This document shows, one piece after another, positions 25,401-32,889 of a stretch of DNA of 59,680 nucleotides. How positions within the stretch are numbered: the first letter of the stretch is position 1; every line of letters begins with the position of its first letter. The translations under genes were made by a program, and so were the position numbers. The stretch is from a virus: positions 1-59,680 of IMG/VR virus record IMGVR_UViG_3300047548_000588; one strand, given 5' to 3'. The notes below the pieces were generated by a model. It did not search any database. It saw only the letters and a list, made by a program, of their open reading frames with translations, and was not told where the DNA came from.

Positions 25401-25943
25401 GTTACCAATGCTTGCTAATGGTACTCCACCTGACAATTGATCTGAATCTGTAATAACGATAGGGAATTGTTGTGTGAATTTACCAGTTGTAGCGTTGAAT
25501 TCGAAAATTCCCCATGTACTATCTGTGGTATCTAACCAGTAAGCACCATTATCTGGTGCACCTGTTGGACGACCTGTTTGACCTACTAGGGCTGCTAAGT
25601 CAATGTCTGAACGAAGTACGTAACAACGATTTGTTGCGCCTAATACTGAGTAGGCTGCTAATAAACCATATTCGTTTAGTTCATAACCTTGAATAGGTGT
25701 ACCATTTGTTGTTGTATAAAAGAATGGTGTACCATAAAGATTTACTAAATCACGCTGACTTGTTACTAAGAATAATTTATTAGAGTTAGCTAATGTCGTA
25801 GCTTGTGCGACACCTGTACCCGAGGCGTCTGCCTTGTTCTGTGCTGTAGCTACAACTACAAGAGGTACTGAATTTGTTGGGGCAGGAAGATATTGACTTT
25901 GGTCAATAATCGTTACTTCTACGCCGGGTGATGTTAAAGCCAT
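22401..25943 (-). CDS. 18: Tail sheath protein gp18, enlarged
   Basis: 1180 aa against 659 in T4. The N-terminus SPGVEVTIIDQSQY and TNSVPLVVVATAQN is the standard sheath start. The C-terminal 330 residues hold the conserved core: MGRKAQRNMVVQSMRQ, NMIVLNADRGETAYIIGDTP, YPWLAAAGTRRGII and NLVVCDE-type strand, then VDVAIEPVKAAEFIYIPVRV at the end. The middle (about residues 130-800) is greatly expanded with Gly/Ser/Thr-rich strands and several YWLDTTDST / GDLWIDTSD-type short modules, probably surface insertions on the sheath. Contracts to drive the tube through the envelope. Confidence 0.93.
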   Translation of the reverse strand: MALTSPGVEVTIIDQSQYLPAPTNSVPLVVVATAQNKADASGTGVAQATTLANSNKLFLVTSQRDLVNLYGTPFFYTTTNGTPIQGYELNEYGLLAAYSVLGATNRCYVLRSDIDLAALVGQTGRPTGAPDNGAYWLDTTDSTWGIFEFNATTGKFTQQFPIVITDSDQLSGGVPLASIGNIGEYAVNAIQITAAPSDAAQYFYKSTNNVWVPLGSDAWKADWPTIQGTQSEPTLTAGDSFVLSLGGTISANIIVPLAPDNTVHGVQNVINELGWYDLFAEVVDGKLAIYSRQKGQSNANYIEITQVLGSTVLTDLGINTGNYLQPGFYYGTAAQMPLWTSSQTNPRPTGSVWVKVGAAGGGLAPVIARYDAGIASWSTKAVTLATSDWAATESLDATGGKAIPAGSIYAQYNFNDSSLTPVYLWERIATGPTVVTGSVDNPVFSSGPYTLRVAVSTPGSSSLSSYYTVTINNNDTATDFVTRWSAANIPNTVASVTTSGSIQLVHTQGGEIVLNDYNTLTGVSNGLLVTAGFVVGTTSGCKIGPSDVKMFSVSQTSTTGAGTGAIFNITKSYESYTVAPIPSASGSGYAVGDQITIAGNSLGGTAPANNLVIEVAAVTGGAVSRVTYISGTAASNYTTQISNWVEFTYTANEGEPAQAPANGTNWFYSVVDQVDIMVNYNGNWRGYKNQNYDSSGFPTPSGTNATDPNGPIISATAPTAQSDGTSLVYGDLWIDTSDLENYPIIRRYESVDGEDQWTLINNTDQVSSNGVLFADARWATNSTTSAVDDPVPTIASLLTSNYLDLDAPDASLYPTGMLLFNTRRSGYNVKQFRANYFSGSNFPNQSLPAQKDAWVSVSGLQSNGAPFMGRKAQRNMVVQSMRQAIDTNTDIRDEDNFFNLIATPNYPELQPNMIVLNADRGETAYIIGDTPMGLADDATAIQAWANNAVGATSTGEEGLVSRNTYMGLFYPSGITSDLNGNLVAVPASHMMLRTFLRNDTISYPWLAAAGTRRGIIDNATNIGYLNRTTGEFVTIKTRIGIRDVLYTNFINPLVFFTGVGLLNYGNKTSFNSQSALDRTNVARLVAYIRRQLTLASRPFVFEPNDALTRNEIAGVIETLMIDLVAKRGIYDYLVVCDESNNTPARIDRNELWVDVAIEPVKAAEFIYIPVRVLNTGELSA

Positions 25944-26030
25944 TTTATATTTCCTTTATTGTAAAATTTTGAGGTTTACCGCCTGAGTTATAAGATTATT
26001 TAGCAAAAATTTCAAAAAAGTGCTCAAACC

Positions 26031-26408
26031 GTGCCTTCGAAGGTTCCAAAACATAAATACTTTATGAGACCTATTTGCGAAACCTGTAACAAAAATGTCA
26101 GGTCAATAAATTACATTAAAAATGGACAATACCATTACCGTAGCCAATGCGATGAGTGTAGAAGAAAGAAAATAAATCTACCACCTAGAAAACCTAATTG
26201 GCTCAGGAGTGGTTATAAGAAAAAACCCGCATGTGATTTATGCGGGTTTAAGTGCATCTATCAATCTCAGATAGTAGTCTATCACATTGATGGTGACTTA
26301 GAGAACATTGAATTTAATAATTTACGCAGCGTGTGTTTGAATTGTATTGAAGTAGTAAAACGTACAAAGGTTACTTGGCGCAGGGGTGATTTAAAAGTTG
26401 ACTACTAA
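26031..26408 (+). CDS. HNH-type putative endonuclease, 125 aa
   Basis: Starts at GTG; the N-terminus PSKVPKHKYFMRPICETC matches, from memory, a small HNH-like protein frequent in T4-like cyanophages. Four CxxC pairs (residues 16-19, 39-42, 68-71, 104-107 region) form zinc knuckles. The segment VVYHIDGDLENIEFNNLRSV, then CLNC, is the HNH core with H-x-D and the N-x-L-x-x-V-C-x-x-C ending. It lies alone on the + strand between sheath and dNMP kinase genes and overlaps the latter's end by 18 bases. Probable mobile or packaging-linked nuclease. No clear ribosome site. Confidence 0.8.
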   Translation: MPSKVPKHKYFMRPICETCNKNVRSINYIKNGQYHYRSQCDECRRKKINLPPRKPNWLRSGYKKKPACDLCGFKCIYQSQIVVYHIDGDLENIEFNNLRSVCLNCIEVVKRTKVTWRRGDLKVDY

Positions 26409-27023
26409 TTTAACTTTTTTGTGTAACTCATCTATAGTGCCGTCGTTTTGAATTACAAAATCATATTTCAATCCCACGCTACTATACTCGCTAGCATGAA
26501 TACCAGCTTTTTCTAATCTACTTCTTGCCATTGCCCAACCATAATGGCGATCACCTTTTTGAAATTCTTCAGCATCAGCATACCATTCTGGATTCTTACC
26601 ACGTTCGACTCTGATAGTCATCCCACCCGCGTTTTTAATAGCTTTTAGCTCATTAGGGAATCTACAATCAGTAATTACTACGTTGTGTTTAGTTTGCCTA
26701 AGTTTATTTTCTACGCTTGCCACCCAGATGTCGTTGTGAAAGTTTTGACGACAAACTTCTGTGCCCCAATACTGTAGGATCCATCTTGGGGTAAGATGTG
26801 GCATTCTTAAACGCTCAGACCACCATGGGTCTACTTGCTCACGCCATTCTCTGCTTGCTTTAGTTGTACCTTCAAGCATTTCACGATTCCAACCAAAAAC
26901 ATTAGCGACAGCATCCTTTAAAGATCCTGCGAAGCTCATACGCTTAAATCCGTGAAATGTACAAAGATAATCTGCTATTGTATCTTTACCTGAACCAATT
27001 AGGCCTGTTATTCCTACAATCAT
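26391..27023 (-). CDS. 1: Deoxynucleoside monophosphate kinase gp1
   Basis: 210 aa. Phosphorylates dNMPs in the phage nucleotide-supply pathway. The P-loop GLIGSGKD is at residues 6-13. TPRWILQYWGTEVCRQ, then DIWVASV and VVITDCRFPNELKAIKNAGG, are the hallmark segments of the T4 gp1 family (LID and base-binding regions). The C-terminus has HASEYSS and DFVIQNDGTIDEL. Length is normal for the family (T4: 241). Convergent with the + strand HNH gene. Confidence 0.9.
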   Translation of the reverse strand: MIVGITGLIGSGKDTIADYLCTFHGFKRMSFAGSLKDAVANVFGWNREMLEGTTKASREWREQVDPWWSERLRMPHLTPRWILQYWGTEVCRQNFHNDIWVASVENKLRQTKHNVVITDCRFPNELKAIKNAGGMTIRVERGKNPEWYADAEEFQKGDRHYGWAMARSRLEKAGIHASEYSSVGLKYDFVIQNDGTIDELHKKVKLVVNF

Positions 27024-27095
27024 TGAAACCCCCGTGATTTCTTATGACATAGTATTACAACATAGATAAAATGTAAAGAGATAAGGTTACCTATT

Positions 27096-27881
27096 TTATC
27101 CCTGTACCCAAGTCAACGGCTGTGAATAGTCAACATAACGCTTGAGTTCATCAATCAAACGTTCTTGGTCAGCTTTGCTTTCAGCTTTCATAGCTGAACC
27201 ATTCAATGTTGTGCCACCACCTGGACCCACAATACTACCATATTTTTCACGGGCCTCACCTATGATACCTTTTAGAACTGCTAGTGTATAGTCACCTATC
27301 CAAACACCAGCACCTGGATCTTGTAGTAGCACTTCTTCAGGTCTTTGGACATCTGCCCAAATAAGGACTCTCTCGCCTGTTCCTTTAGGGTCACGGACAA
27401 TACGTAATACTTTGGTAACAGGGTCAAATGTATAGATAACGTAACCACCAAACATACGTGCAGCCAGTTCTACATAACCTGCGTAAAAGTCATAAGTTGC
27501 CATACCACCAGCATAGTTATAATTTAGCAGGTAAGTATTAAGGATAGCACTACTAAAAGGATCAAATGAAGATGATGCTGGTCCTGTTTCCATACCCACG
27601 GTTCTGCGGAAGATTGATCTTACGTTTATGAATTCCTGTGGCAATGTATAAGTGTCAACATTCTTGACCACAGTCATTAATGTATATGATTCCGCTGTGG
27701 CATTTTGTGCCCGTTGACGGTAAATTTTAATGGCGTAATTATAAGCAGCTTCAAAATGCTGGGGATCTAACTCCAGGTCTACAATATCACCACCTAATCT
27801 TAGGCGCAGATTTTCAAACATTGCGTTTTTTAATTCGTCTAACGTGTATCCATTAGGTGTATTAAGTATATTAGCTGCCAT
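27096..27881 (-). CDS. Virion neck/connector-type structural protein, 261 aa
   Basis: The helix-rich start (YTLDELKNAMFENLRLRLGG, then DLELDPQHFEAAYNYAIKIY) followed by YTLPQEFINVRSIFRR and a Tyr/Gly-rich middle is typical of a connector protein of T4-like marine phages. The C-terminus has WIGDYTLAVLKGIIGEAREKYG and a helical DQERLIDELKRYVDYSQP. I cannot decide whether it equals gp13 or another neck protein. GATAAATA lies 22 bases upstream. gp14 and gp15 are encoded 3 kb away on the other strand. Confidence 0.65.
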   Translation of the reverse strand: MAANILNTPNGYTLDELKNAMFENLRLRLGGDIVDLELDPQHFEAAYNYAIKIYRQRAQNATAESYTLMTVVKNVDTYTLPQEFINVRSIFRRTVGMETGPASSSFDPFSSAILNTYLLNYNYAGGMATYDFYAGYVELAARMFGGYVIYTFDPVTKVLRIVRDPKGTGERVLIWADVQRPEEVLLQDPGAGVWIGDYTLAVLKGIIGEAREKYGSIVGPGGGTTLNGSAMKAESKADQERLIDELKRYVDYSQPLTWVQG

Positions 27882-27903
27882 AATTTTAATCCATTTATAA
27901 ATT

Positions 27904-27911
27904 TATTTATC
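27904..27911 (-). promoter_or_regulatory. Late promoter box GATAAATA
   Basis: Minus-strand GATAAATA 22 bases before the ATG at 27881. It lies just downstream of the structured RNA candidate, so the neck gene need not depend on read-through. Confidence 0.65.
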
Positions 27912-27944
27912 TGGATTTTCTGGTTCTCTAATCATTCCTAGGCA

Positions 27945-28312
27945 AAAGGCGAGTAGATATGCTCTACTCGCAAAAATAAAAACCATTCCTTAGGCTCTAT
28001 TACAGAGGCGACGATGAATTTAAAGATTAAGGTGGAGGATTGTCTATGTCTCACCTACCCCTCAAGGGGACTTTACCATATTCGCTGCAAAGTCAAAACA
28101 TTATTCATCGGGTAGTTTTGACCAGCCTGGGCCCTCTATCGCTATTACCATGACCCAGCAACATCAACCATTAAGATACAGGAAACGTTTCCGTCAAGGG
28201 ACGGACGTTTAGGCATCATAGGGTAGTCCTGTAAATTCGGCGTTGGTCTCACCTGCCACCGTCACCCGTGAATAGGGAACGGATTATAGACACACTCCAG
28301 GGCGTGTGTTTG
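27945..28312 (-). ncRNA. Candidate structured non-coding RNA, about 370 nt
   Basis: Gene-free block, visibly more GC-rich than its flanks and dense in stable stems. Stems (window coordinates): 28290-28295/28304-28309; 28259-28262/28279-28282 with inner 28265-28267/28275-28277; 28183-28188/28205-28210 with inner 28191-28195/28200-28204 (an 11-bp arm closed by a tetraloop); 28092-28099/28115-28122 (8 bp); 28058-28061/28066-28069; 27949-27957/27963-27971 (perfect 9 bp, followed on the minus strand by CTTTTG). The 9-mer AGGTGAGAC occurs twice, 198 nt apart. I could not match it to tmRNA, RNase P or a group I or II intron. Strand is chosen because the last stem plus T-run looks like a minus-strand end. 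Confidence 0.65.
27949..27971 (-). terminator. Possible terminator at the end of the RNA candidate
   Basis: Perfect 9-bp stem GCGAGTAGA / TCTACTCGC with a 5-nt loop. On the minus strand it is followed by CTTTTG, a short T-run. It could equally be the last helix of the RNA. Confidence 0.5.
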
Positions 28313-28334
28313 CCCATTAACCAATAATTATTAC

Positions 28335-29204
28335 TTACTTGCTATTTTCGTAAGACCATTTCCAAGTATAACCTTCTTCTAGACCTAAACTGTCACACAA
28401 TTCATCAGTAAAGGTACCATCAATTCGTAATGTATATCTAAATCCTGGTTCAGGATCTACACCATGATAGTCGCGGTTATTGAAAAAATAACTTCTAGCT
28501 CCTGAAGGGAGATAATGTTTTTCTTTATTTTTTTCATCCCATATAAAGCTAGGTCTCCACCCACCATCAAAGAACAAGTTTATATTGTGATCTTTATGTT
28601 CTGCTACGATACTATCTCTGTGTATAGTTACCCCTGCGTTGGGATAAGTAGTGAAGAACATTATTCTTCCTATTTCTTTGAAAGGTAGTGTTTTTATATA
28701 TTCTAGTAGTTTAGGGAAATGCGATGCTGCAGGAGTCCAATTATCATTATTTTGAGTTTTATTCCTGAAGTCACCGTGCTTTAGATAAAGAGCAAAGAAC
28801 CAAGGTATAGCTGACCCTAAAGCAAAGTACGCATACTTATAAAATGCCTGTATTTCTTGGCCTTTAGGGGCTTTACTTATCAGATCCAGTAAAGCGTGAT
28901 GATGAATCCCTGAGGGATCTAAAGTAGATAGAATTTTAGTCCATGACCCGTGATTATCATATCGCAATTCTTCTTCAGGGGGTATATCACCATATATCAT
29001 TCCCATCTTGTATTCAGTAGCTAATGCTAATCCTTGGCAACATTCTATATGTAATTCAGTATCCATACTATGGTCGATAAATTGATCCATAGATATTATC
29101 AGTTGTTTTTTGATACCTACACCTTTAGCTCCATATTCTTGGTATTCAAAATGGGGTATTGAAATGTTTCCTATACTGAATATTTTATGTGCTTGGTTGT
29201 TCAT
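28335..29204 (-). CDS. 2OG-Fe(II) oxygenase / aspartyl hydroxylase-like protein, 289 aa
   Basis: The C-terminal half shows the double-stranded beta-helix iron site: H195-x-D197 in VTIHRDS, then H247 in RDYHGVD, and R256/R260 in PGFRYTLRIDG as 2-oxoglutarate ligands. The order and spacing fit the aspartyl/asparaginyl beta-hydroxylase-like branch. The N-terminal 170 residues are phage-specific. Such oxygenases are frequent in T4-like marine phages; substrate unknown. The ATG overlaps the stop of the mazG-like gene by 4 bases, so they form one operon. Confidence 0.78.
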   Translation of the reverse strand: MNNQAHKIFSIGNISIPHFEYQEYGAKGVGIKKQLIISMDQFIDHSMDTELHIECCQGLALATEYKMGMIYGDIPPEEELRYDNHGSWTKILSTLDPSGIHHHALLDLISKAPKGQEIQAFYKYAYFALGSAIPWFFALYLKHGDFRNKTQNNDNWTPAASHFPKLLEYIKTLPFKEIGRIMFFTTYPNAGVTIHRDSIVAEHKDHNINLFFDGGWRPSFIWDEKNKEKHYLPSGARSYFFNNRDYHGVDPEPGFRYTLRIDGTFTDELCDSLGLEEGYTWKWSYENSK

Positions 29205-29629
29205 AAATCTCTTTCTTTTCTATTTTCGCTATAGAAGGGATCAAACTCTCCACCAGGATATCGTGCTTTTAGTTTTTCTACATTCTCAGCAACAACATCA
29301 TTGGGATCGTAACCTAGTGCGCGGCAAGCATTTATCCAATACCAAATGATATCGCCTAATTCACGTTTCATGTGATAGCGATTTTCTTCAGTATAGGGCT
29401 TACCTTGAAACGCCATCTTTTTGACGATTTCACTAAACTCCCCGCCTTCACTTGCCAACCCAATACTTGCGGTAAGTAGTAAGGGCATGTTTAGTTGTAA
29501 ACTATGAACAGCAGCCTGCCTTTCCAACTTATGAATAGAATCTATAAAAGACTCTACATAATTTGATTGGTTGCTAGTTACGCCAGCTACAAACTCTTTG
29601 TATTTGTTTAAGTCGATTTTTTTATCCAT
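29201..29629 (-). CDS. mazG: MazG-like nucleotide pyrophosphohydrolase
   Basis: 142 aa, single MazG domain. Metal-binding Glu cluster EGGEFSEIVKK (about residues 76-86), then MKRELGDIIWYW (E and D ligands, about 108-119), and the C-terminal VEKLKARYPGG characteristic of phage MazG. It hydrolyses dNTPs or alarmone-like nucleotides; in cyanophages it prefers dGTP/dCTP, and a role here in nucleotide balance is inferred. It lies 8 bases after the GC-rich early gene and is probably read from its sigma70 promoter. Confidence 0.88.
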   Translation of the reverse strand: MDKKIDLNKYKEFVAGVTSNQSNYVESFIDSIHKLERQAAVHSLQLNMPLLLTASIGLASEGGEFSEIVKKMAFQGKPYTEENRYHMKRELGDIIWYWINACRALGYDPNDVVAENVEKLKARYPGGEFDPFYSENRKERDL

Positions 29630-29637
29630 ATTTTTCC

Positions 29638-30870
29638 TTAGAATGCTTTCAGCAGAATCATATCAGCGTTAAACCTGCCGCTAGGGTTACCAGCTACCGC
29701 ACGAATGTCTTTGAAATATTTCCGTGCCGCAGGCTTGCTACCCATGATCTCCTTGATTTGTTCAGCAGGACGACGCAGCGTTTTCATTTCGCTTTTCAGC
29801 GTATCAAACCCCAGAAGCGTATTGCCCTTGACCGAGAAAGTCTTGGCAAGATCATCCGCAACATAGTGGTGCAGCTTGCGTTTCGCCGTATCATAGACCC
29901 ACGCCTCACTCGCCCCCAGCAACATCTTGGGATGAATGCTGACAAGATTCAGCTTAGTCTCAGCGTCCTTGAATTCCTTCAGGAACTTGAGTTTAGCTAC
30001 AATCTTCTCGGGCGGCACAGCCTTACGCTTGCGCGGCGCTTTCGTAGCCTTTTTGTTGCTGACATAGCTACCCACACTAGCCAGCATAGCTTCGATAAAC
30101 TTGATCGTGTTTTTGACCTGAGTTTTCGTAAGATGCGAGTACGCTTGAACCAGTTGCGGGTCCCTACCCTCAAGCACCTCATTGTACTCTGCTAGCTTGC
30201 GCTTCCAAGCATCAGTAACAATTGAAGTATGCTGAGGCATAACATTGTATTTTGTCAGGAACCCAACAGCATCAGCAGGCGTATTAGCCTTCGATCCACC
30301 AAGATTGAAGTCATCCATCACACCTTCAAGCTCACCCGCAGCTTGACGCGCCTTTTCACGCATCACTTCCTGAATATTAGGACGTGCTGCGGCGTCTTCC
30401 TTGACCTTCTTCTTGCCACCAATCAGTGACTCGACCCTGACAATGGGAGCAAGGAGACGGGCAACTTCAGCATCCAGTTGCTTTTGTTCCACCTCAGTAA
30501 GGATCAGACCACGTAGAGTGAGGCGAGCCAGCCAGGCATACGTGGGAATAGCGAATTCGCTGTCATCTACCTTAGCCATGATTTTGGCTTCAGTAGTCTT
30601 TCCGTTATGGAGAAGGAACTGAATCATCAGGTCTTTGGCATCTTTACGACCATAGAACCTGTTGTACCAGTGTAGCGACGTAGCAAGGACGCTTTTGCGA
30701 ACATCCTCATTGGGCTGAACCGTAAACTCAGGTTCATACCCAATACGAGCCACTTCAGGATCTTTAGGATTGAGAGCCTTGACGGTAGCAGAGTTGTCGA
30801 TCAGCATCGACTTTTTAGTCACCCTACGTGCGACAGGCTTAGCAGGCTTTACAGCGGCTTTACGAGGCAT
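29638..30870 (-). CDS. GC-rich early protein of unknown function, 410 aa
   Basis: No family recognised. The N-terminal 20 residues are basic (PRKAAVKPAKPVARRVTKK), suggesting nucleic-acid binding. The rest is mainly helical with several Lys/Arg-rich patches (KKATKAPRKRKAVPPEKIVA near residue 275). Base and codon use differ strikingly from the surroundings: G/C-ending codons dominate, while neighbours use A/T. It is driven by a perfect sigma70 promoter, the mark of an immediate-early gene. A similar GC-rich pair lies at 58-59.5 kb. Host-takeover function is a guess. Confidence 0.75.
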   Translation of the reverse strand: MPRKAAVKPAKPVARRVTKKSMLIDNSATVKALNPKDPEVARIGYEPEFTVQPNEDVRKSVLATSLHWYNRFYGRKDAKDLMIQFLLHNGKTTEAKIMAKVDDSEFAIPTYAWLARLTLRGLILTEVEQKQLDAEVARLLAPIVRVESLIGGKKKVKEDAAARPNIQEVMREKARQAAGELEGVMDDFNLGGSKANTPADAVGFLTKYNVMPQHTSIVTDAWKRKLAEYNEVLEGRDPQLVQAYSHLTKTQVKNTIKFIEAMLASVGSYVSNKKATKAPRKRKAVPPEKIVAKLKFLKEFKDAETKLNLVSIHPKMLLGASEAWVYDTAKRKLHHYVADDLAKTFSVKGNTLLGFDTLKSEMKTLRRPAEQIKEIMGSKPAARKYFKDIRAVAGNPSGRFNADMILLKAF

Positions 30871-30900
30871 AGTGTTTCCATGTGAGTAGACATTTCAAGC

Positions 30901-30929
30901 ATTATAACAGAGTGCCTATTTATTGTCAA
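30901..30929 (-). promoter_or_regulatory. Perfect sigma70 early promoter
   Basis: Minus strand: TTGACA (30929-30924), 17-bp spacer, TATAAT (30906-30901). About 30 bases before the ATG of the 410-aa gene. Confidence 0.92.
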
Positions 30930-31110
30930 GTTTTGGTGCCCGATTTAACTTAAGGCGCCAAAACATCCGCCAGCGAATGCTTTGTGGGGTTTTGTGTAGA
31001 CTTTGCGTCCCAGTCAGCCATTTACCGTCAATAAGTTTGCCAAAAGGCTTTGGTTTAGGTTGACCCTTTAGCAATCGGCGTGCTACTTGTTCGTAGGGAG
31101 AAAGTTTCAT
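30916..31110 (-). CDS. Small basic early protein, 64 aa
   Basis: Starts at MKLSPYEQVARRLLKG and is rich in Lys, Arg, Pro and Trp (RWRMFWRLKLNR near the end). No domain recognised. It has its own sigma70 promoter 8-36 bases upstream, but no ribosome site: the -10 box lies only 7 bases before the ATG, so the mRNA would be leaderless. The end of the gene overlaps the promoter of the 410-aa gene. Composition is GC-richer than the phage average. Confidence 0.6.
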   Translation of the reverse strand: MKLSPYEQVARRLLKGQPKPKPFGKLIDGKWLTGTQSLHKTPQSIRWRMFWRLKLNRAPKLDNK

Positions 31111-31117
31111 AGCAACT

Positions 31118-31146
31118 ATTATGACACGACCCTCATTTATTGTCAA
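31118..31146 (-). promoter_or_regulatory. Sigma70 early promoter, divergent from gp14 gene
   Basis: Minus strand: TTGACA (31146-31141), 17-bp spacer, CATAAT (31123-31118). The first 12 bases after the -35 start (TTGACAATAAAT) are the same as in the promoters at 30901 and 59568. Confidence 0.88.
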
Positions 31147-31169
31147 CTTATTGAACCAAATAACTTTGC

Positions 31170-31177
31170 GATAAATA
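31170..31177 (+). promoter_or_regulatory. Late box GATAAATA before gp14 gene
   Basis: Plus-strand GATAAATA ending 5 bases before the gp14 ATG. If used as a late promoter, the transcript would begin at or just inside the start codon, so an upstream start for transcription is also possible. Confidence 0.45.
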
Positions 31178-31182
31178 AGAGT

Positions 31183-32889
31183 ATGCCCAAACTATCTTTA
31201 TACAAACCAAATAAGCAAAATGACTATAGGTTCTTTGATCGTACCATTTCAGAAATGTTTACGGCTGGAGCCACTGATTTGTATGTACACAAGTATGCGG
31301 GCGTAGCCAATACAGGCCCAAGCAATGACTTTACACAGCCTGAATACGATAAACCAGATCCAACACAAATACAAGATTTACTATTCTTAGAGAATAGGGA
31401 TCGTGTGTACGACCAAAACATTTATAGATTACGTGGTCACTACAATGTACAGAACCTGGACTTCGACTTGAGTCAGTTTGGTTTGTTTCTAAACAATGAT
31501 GTGATCTTTATAACTGTACATTACAATGACATGATCGACATCATGGGTCGCAAGTTGATGGTAGGCGATGTAATAGAACTACCCCATCTTATTGATTACA
31601 ATCCTCTTGACGAATCATTACAGTATGCTTTAAAAAGATTTTATCAAATCACTGACGCAAACTATGCCAGCGAAGGTTTCAGTCAAACTTGGTTCCCACA
31701 TCTTTGGCGTATAAAGTGTGAACCCTTAATCAATAGTCAAGAGTTCCAAAACATACTCAACAAACCCAACAATGAAGATAACTATTTGGGCAATTATGAT
31801 CCCGATAAAACTTATCCACCTGGGTATACGGTTCAGTATGGCGACAAAGTTTATGAGTCATTGAAAGAAGTTCCTATAGGTAAAAATCCACCCGATCCAG
31901 AATTTTGGAAAGAAATACCTGAGGGTGGCACATTATCTGACATTATTTCAACTTATAATAAGAATATCGCAGTTAACGATGCGATGCTTGAAGAAGCAAA
32001 ACGATTGCTACCTAAGTCAGGATACGATACAGGTAATCTTTATGTCGTGCCAACTTACGGAGTAAAATCAGGTAAATTTGACCAACCTGCACCACCTATA
32101 AACATTTTGGGTAGTCCATTAGGATTAAGTGCTGTTATAGGTACAGTTGTATTGATGAAAGATCCCAACTATAAGAATAGTAGCCCTGTCATCAAAGTGT
32201 CAAAGCAGGCAGTGCAGAGCTTTTGGGACATGACTGCTGACATGGATCACATAAGCGATCCATTAGACGCATTCGTTGCTTTAAGTTTAGAAACAGATGA
32301 AATAGCTCCTGAAAGAACATCCACAGGATCGGGTGCAGTAAGCGGTGAGAAAGTTGTTGTAGCACAAAGTAATGGTATCATTTTAGGACCCTATGGTACC
32401 GCCGATAATACTTACGCAACTGCTGACCAAGATCCAGTAGCTCCTGGATTTACAGGTACAGAGCCATATGGTCCCAATACAATGAACTATCGCGCAGACT
32501 GCGATCCAAGATTTCAGTTCATAGCGCGTAGCAGTCCAAGATCATTTGGTTATACTACAGGATACCTAACAGGTGACGGTACTGCACCAAATGGTTTCCC
32601 AACAGGCGTGGGTATTTCCTTCCCACAAGATCCTAAAGTAGGCGATTATTTCTTGCGTATAGATTATTTTCCTCAACTACTTTATAGATGGGATGGTAAT
32701 CTTTGGATTAGAATAAGCGAAAATGTAAGAACAGATACAGGCTTCACCGCAGAAGATCAATCACAACTATCCGGATTCATCAACAATGAAAACACAACTA
32801 CATTGACTGATGGCGAAGTTGTACCTCAAGCACAAGCACTATCTACAATCTTGACTGTAGCTCCTGACGACATTCCTCCAGAAGCTTAA
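31183..32889 (+). CDS. 14: Neck protein gp14-like, 568 aa
   Basis: The opening PKLSLYKPNKQNDYRFFDR is typical of the gp14 neck protein of T4-like marine phages as I recall it. Then QDLLFLENRDRVYDQNIY, RLRGHYNVQNLDFDLSQFGL and GRKLMVGDVIELPHL follow the T4 neck-protein core. The C-terminal half is an added, loop-rich region (FPQLLYRWDGNLWIRISE and others). T4 gp14 is 256 aa, so this version is about twice as long. gp14 with gp13 and gp15 seals packaged heads and joins tails. Start at ATG 31183; a longer frame upstream overlaps a divergent promoter. Confidence 0.75.
   Translation: MPKLSLYKPNKQNDYRFFDRTISEMFTAGATDLYVHKYAGVANTGPSNDFTQPEYDKPDPTQIQDLLFLENRDRVYDQNIYRLRGHYNVQNLDFDLSQFGLFLNNDVIFITVHYNDMIDIMGRKLMVGDVIELPHLIDYNPLDESLQYALKRFYQITDANYASEGFSQTWFPHLWRIKCEPLINSQEFQNILNKPNNEDNYLGNYDPDKTYPPGYTVQYGDKVYESLKEVPIGKNPPDPEFWKEIPEGGTLSDIISTYNKNIAVNDAMLEEAKRLLPKSGYDTGNLYVVPTYGVKSGKFDQPAPPINILGSPLGLSAVIGTVVLMKDPNYKNSSPVIKVSKQAVQSFWDMTADMDHISDPLDAFVALSLETDEIAPERTSTGSGAVSGEKVVVAQSNGIILGPYGTADNTYATADQDPVAPGFTGTEPYGPNTMNYRADCDPRFQFIARSSPRSFGYTTGYLTGDGTAPNGFPTGVGISFPQDPKVGDYFLRIDYFPQLLYRWDGNLWIRISENVRTDTGFTAEDQSQLSGFINNENTTTLTDGEVVPQAQALSTILTVAPDDIPPEA

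Noticed and set aside
27945-28312. tmRNA, RNase P RNA or group I intron identity for the gene-free block
   Set aside because: No tag-peptide frame or CCA-type end, no conserved RNase P blocks, and a GGACTA/AGTCC pairing that hints at P7 conflicts with a stronger TACAGG/CCTGTA stem; flanking genes are not split.
31087-31182. Longer N-terminus for the gp14 gene
   Set aside because: It would run through the divergent sigma70 promoter and the late box; ATG 31183 matches the expected PKLSLYKP start.
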